Shown: one piece after another, positions 62,336 through 64,000 of the stretch | Layout of the letters: each line of letters opens with the position of its first letter | Numbering within the stretch: position 1 is the first letter of the stretch | Source: Rhizobium sp. CCGE531 | GTDB lineage: Bacteria > Pseudomonadota > Alphaproteobacteria > Rhizobiales > Rhizobiaceae | DNA: 64,000 bases | NCBI RefSeq assembly: GCF_003627795.1 | Contig: NZ_CP032684.1 | Coordinates: 2,953,001-3,017,000 of the forward strand | Reading direction: 5' to 3' | Translations under genes and position numbers: made by a program | Notes under the pieces: model-generated | Seen by the model: the letters and a program-made list of their open reading frames with translations, nothing else | Told to the model about the DNA's origin: nothing | Database searches by the model: none

Positions 62336-63118
62336 ATGAGCGATTTCCGCCGGAACTGTATCGAGCAGAAGCTGCTCGTCGGTACGTTCGCGGCCATTCC
62401 GCATCCGGTCGCCATCGAAGTCACGGCAGCCTCCGGCGTCGATTTTCTCTGCATCGACTGGGAGCATTCGCAGATCAGCCGCGAGCGTATCGAGGATCTG
62501 ATCCGCGCCGCCGATGTCCATCGCGTTCCCGCCATGGTCCGCGTGCCCGGACATGCGGCGGAAGATATCGCGACTGTTCTGGACGCAGGTGCGGCGGGCG
62601 TTCTCGTGCCTCGCGTTTCAACGGCGGAGCAGGCGCGCGCCGCAATCAAGGCCACCCGCTATCCCCCGCTCGGCGCACGCGGCGTCGGCCCGGGCCGCGC
62701 CGCCGCCTATGGCTACCGGATTCCGGATTACCTCGCCAAGGCCAACGCGGAACTCGTACTTGCCATCCAGGTCGAAACGGCCGACGGGCTTGCCAATATC
62801 GCCGAGATCGCTGCCGTCGATGGCGTCGACCTCATCTTCATCGGCCCCGGTGATCTCTCCGTCTCGATCGATGCCATGGGACCGGCGGGCAAGGACAGGC
62901 TCGACGCGGCAATCAGAACCATCGCGGAAACGGCTTTGTCCGCCGGCCGCGCGGTCGGCATCTTCCGCCCATCCCCCGATGATGTCGGCGCATGGTGCGA
63001 AGCCGGCATAAATTTCTTTCTGCTGGCAAGCGACACGATGTTTCTCGGCGCCAGTCTGGCGGCCGGCATCGACGCTGCAAGAAAGGCAAAGCACACCGCG
63101 AAGAAGGAAGAAAACTGA
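62336..63118 (+). CDS. HpcH/HpaI-family aldolase
   Basis: The product is 260 residues from MSDFRRNCIEQKLLV, with AGGAGGG just upstream. It has the metal-binding and catalytic motifs IDWEHSQISRERIEDLI, GVLVPRVSTAEQARAA, QVETADGLANI and IFIGPGDLSVSI of class II pyruvate/2-keto-acid aldolases. It would cleave or form a 4-hydroxy-2-keto acid. The substrate is unknown; the neighbouring PLP enzymes suggest it works on keto acids from amino acids. Confidence 0.92.
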   Translation: MSDFRRNCIEQKLLVGTFAAIPHPVAIEVTAASGVDFLCIDWEHSQISRERIEDLIRAADVHRVPAMVRVPGHAAEDIATVLDAGAAGVLVPRVSTAEQARAAIKATRYPPLGARGVGPGRAAAYGYRIPDYLAKANAELVLAIQVETADGLANIAEIAAVDGVDLIFIGPGDLSVSIDAMGPAGKDRLDAAIRTIAETALSAGRAVGIFRPSPDDVGAWCEAGINFFLLASDTMFLGASLAAGIDAARKAKHTAKKEEN

Positions 63119-63305
63119 TTTTTATCAGAGCGTTATCGCATGAGTTGGCAAATGAAATCGCGCAAAGAGGAAGACTTTTTAAGCTTAAAATTTGTCCTTG
63201 AAATGCACTGGTTTTTGGATAACCATTCGAAATTGAGGGGTGGCACGAGCGAAAGCTTCCATAGCCGTTTGAGCCCTCCAATATCGAATTCCCAGGGGAA
63301 ATTCC
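63119..63305. other. Gap before the terminal aminotransferase gene
   Basis: About 187 bp, AT-rich at the left. It holds the promoter/leader of the last gene and no convincing reading frame. Confidence 0.4.
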
Positions 63306-64000
63306 TTGTCTCTACCGCAGCATAACCTGCCGAACGCGATGTCAGGCCGCGATGCCCTCGAAGGCATTCGCGCCCAGATCCGCGACATGCGCACCGACAA
63401 CATCGCAGTCCTTGCCAAGCGCGCCCGCGAACTGGGCGGCGTCATTCCGCTCTGGTTCGGCGAAGGCGATATCGTAACGCCGGAGTTCATCCGCGATGCT
63501 GCGAAGAAGACGCTTGACGATGGCGCGACCTTCTACGTGCCGAACATGCGCGGATTGGCGACGCTCAACGAAGCGCTGTCGGACTATCAGACGCACTGGC
63601 ATCAGCGCCCTATCCCGATCGAGCGCACGACGGTCGCGCCCGGCGGCATGCAGGCGCTCTACATGGCGCTCGAACTGCTCGTCGATGTCGGCACCAATGT
63701 CGTCTATGTCGCGCCGCAATGGCCGAACATTCACAACGCCATCCATCTGATCGGCGGCGAGCCGCGCGCCGTGTCGCTCGATTTCGATACCGACTGGCGC
63801 CTCGATCTCGACAAGCTCTTCGCACGCTGCGATGCCCGCACCCGCGCCATCTTCCTGTCGACACCATCCAATCCAACGGGCTGGACAGCCTCGCGCGAGG
63901 AGATGCAGGCGCTGCTGGATTTCAGCCGCCGCACCGGCATCTGGATCATCTCCGACGAGGTCTATGCCCGCCTCTATTTCGATGGCGACATCGCCCCTTC
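63306..64000 (+). CDS. Class-I/II pyridoxal-phosphate aminotransferase, N-terminal part
   Basis: The gene is cut by the window edge after about 231 codons. A TTG start (MSLPQHNLPNAMSGRDALEG) has AGGGGA close upstream; an ATG at 63339 is an alternative. GVIPLWFGEGDIVTPEFIRD, TVAPGGMQALYMALELLVD, LSTPSNPTGWTASREEMQAL and WIISDEVYARLYFDG are typical of fold-type I aminotransferases; the PLP Lys lies beyond the edge. The substrate cannot be told. It may share the GntR control of the upstream genes. Confidence 0.9.
   Translation, partial: MSLPQHNLPNAMSGRDALEGIRAQIRDMRTDNIAVLAKRARELGGVIPLWFGEGDIVTPEFIRDAAKKTLDDGATFYVPNMRGLATLNEALSDYQTHWHQRPIPIERTTVAPGGMQALYMALELLVDVGTNVVYVAPQWPNIHNAIHLIGGEPRAVSLDFDTDWRLDLDKLFARCDARTRAIFLSTPSNPTGWTASREEMQALLDFSRRTGIWIISDEVYARLYFDGDIAP

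Noticed and set aside
1..64000. tRNA genes, rRNA, CRISPR arrays, insertion sequences or prophage
   Set aside because: I looked in the intergenic regions and found no cloverleaf, spaced direct repeats, transposase or integrase. Absence by eye is not proof for small RNAs.

Overview
This window reads as chromosomal DNA of a Rhizobium-group alphaproteobacterium. The evidence is the combination of ctrA, sciP, chpT and an EipA/DUF1134 protein, a complete soxBDAG sarcosine oxidase operon, a ugd plus UDP-glucuronate epimerase pair for uronic-acid polysaccharides, GC-rich codon use, and several families of short palindromic intergenic repeats of the kind known from rhizobia (RIME-like). I saw no tRNA, rRNA, CRISPR array, prophage or insertion sequence.

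Layout. 0-1.1 kb holds the start of a branched-chain amino-acid ABC transporter (livH, partial livM). 1.4-9.1 kb is a demethylation block: a sarcosine/dimethylglycine-dehydrogenase-like flavoprotein, then soxG, soxA, soxD, soxB, all leftward. 9.4-10.2 kb is a CysQ-like phosphatase. 10.4-16.8 kb is a cell-cycle and envelope block: sciP, a small acetyltransferase, fliJ, ctrA, an atypical receiver protein, chpT, eipA and a coiled-coil membrane protein. CtrA-like boxes (TTAA-N7-TTAA with one mismatch) precede sciP, ctrA, eipA and the coiled-coil gene. 16.8-25.4 kb is housekeeping: an rRNA/tRNA methyltransferase, rluD-type pseudouridine synthase, rpoH, a large His/Glu-rich membrane protein, purA and a GNAT enzyme. 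25.7-28.9 kb is ugd, a UDP-glucuronate 4-epimerase and a hydrolase. 28.9-34.2 kb mixes a flavin reductase, a methyltransferase, RidA, a DMT exporter, a small lipoprotein and an MhqD/MhqO-like hydrolase-dioxygenase pair.

34.4-38.1 kb is a small accessory/defence islet: a Phd/VapC toxin-antitoxin pair with a palindromic operator, ung, and an AIPR-family protein in visibly more AT-rich DNA. 38.1-42.6 kb pairs a second GcvT-fold flavoprotein with a choline-kinase-like phosphotransferase and a divergent DeoR regulator, a possible uncharacterised amine or amino-alcohol pathway. 42.7-49.4 kb has a LysR/YeiH-type exporter pair, a PAS-GGDEF-EAL protein and a sugar-acid dehydratase with a beta-hydroxyacid dehydrogenase. 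49.8-56.5 kb is an RND efflux operon (permease plus adaptor), with an alpha/beta-hydrolase-fold gene that has lost catalytic residues and a divergent LysR regulator. 56.5-58.0 kb is an ECF41-like sigma factor divergent from a carboxymuconolactone-decarboxylase-family gene, with a matching ECF41-type promoter between them. 58.1-60.0 kb is an AraC/EamA-transporter pair. 60.0-64.0 kb is a GntR regulator followed by a class-V PLP enzyme, an HpcH/HpaI aldolase and the start of a class-I aminotransferase, cut by the window edge.

No single wholly new system is proven here. The best candidates for new biology are the CtrA-box-linked envelope gene, the degenerate receiver between ctrA and chpT, the pseudo-enzyme beside the efflux operon, the kinase-flavoprotein-DeoR cluster, and the AIPR protein with an altered nuclease motif.
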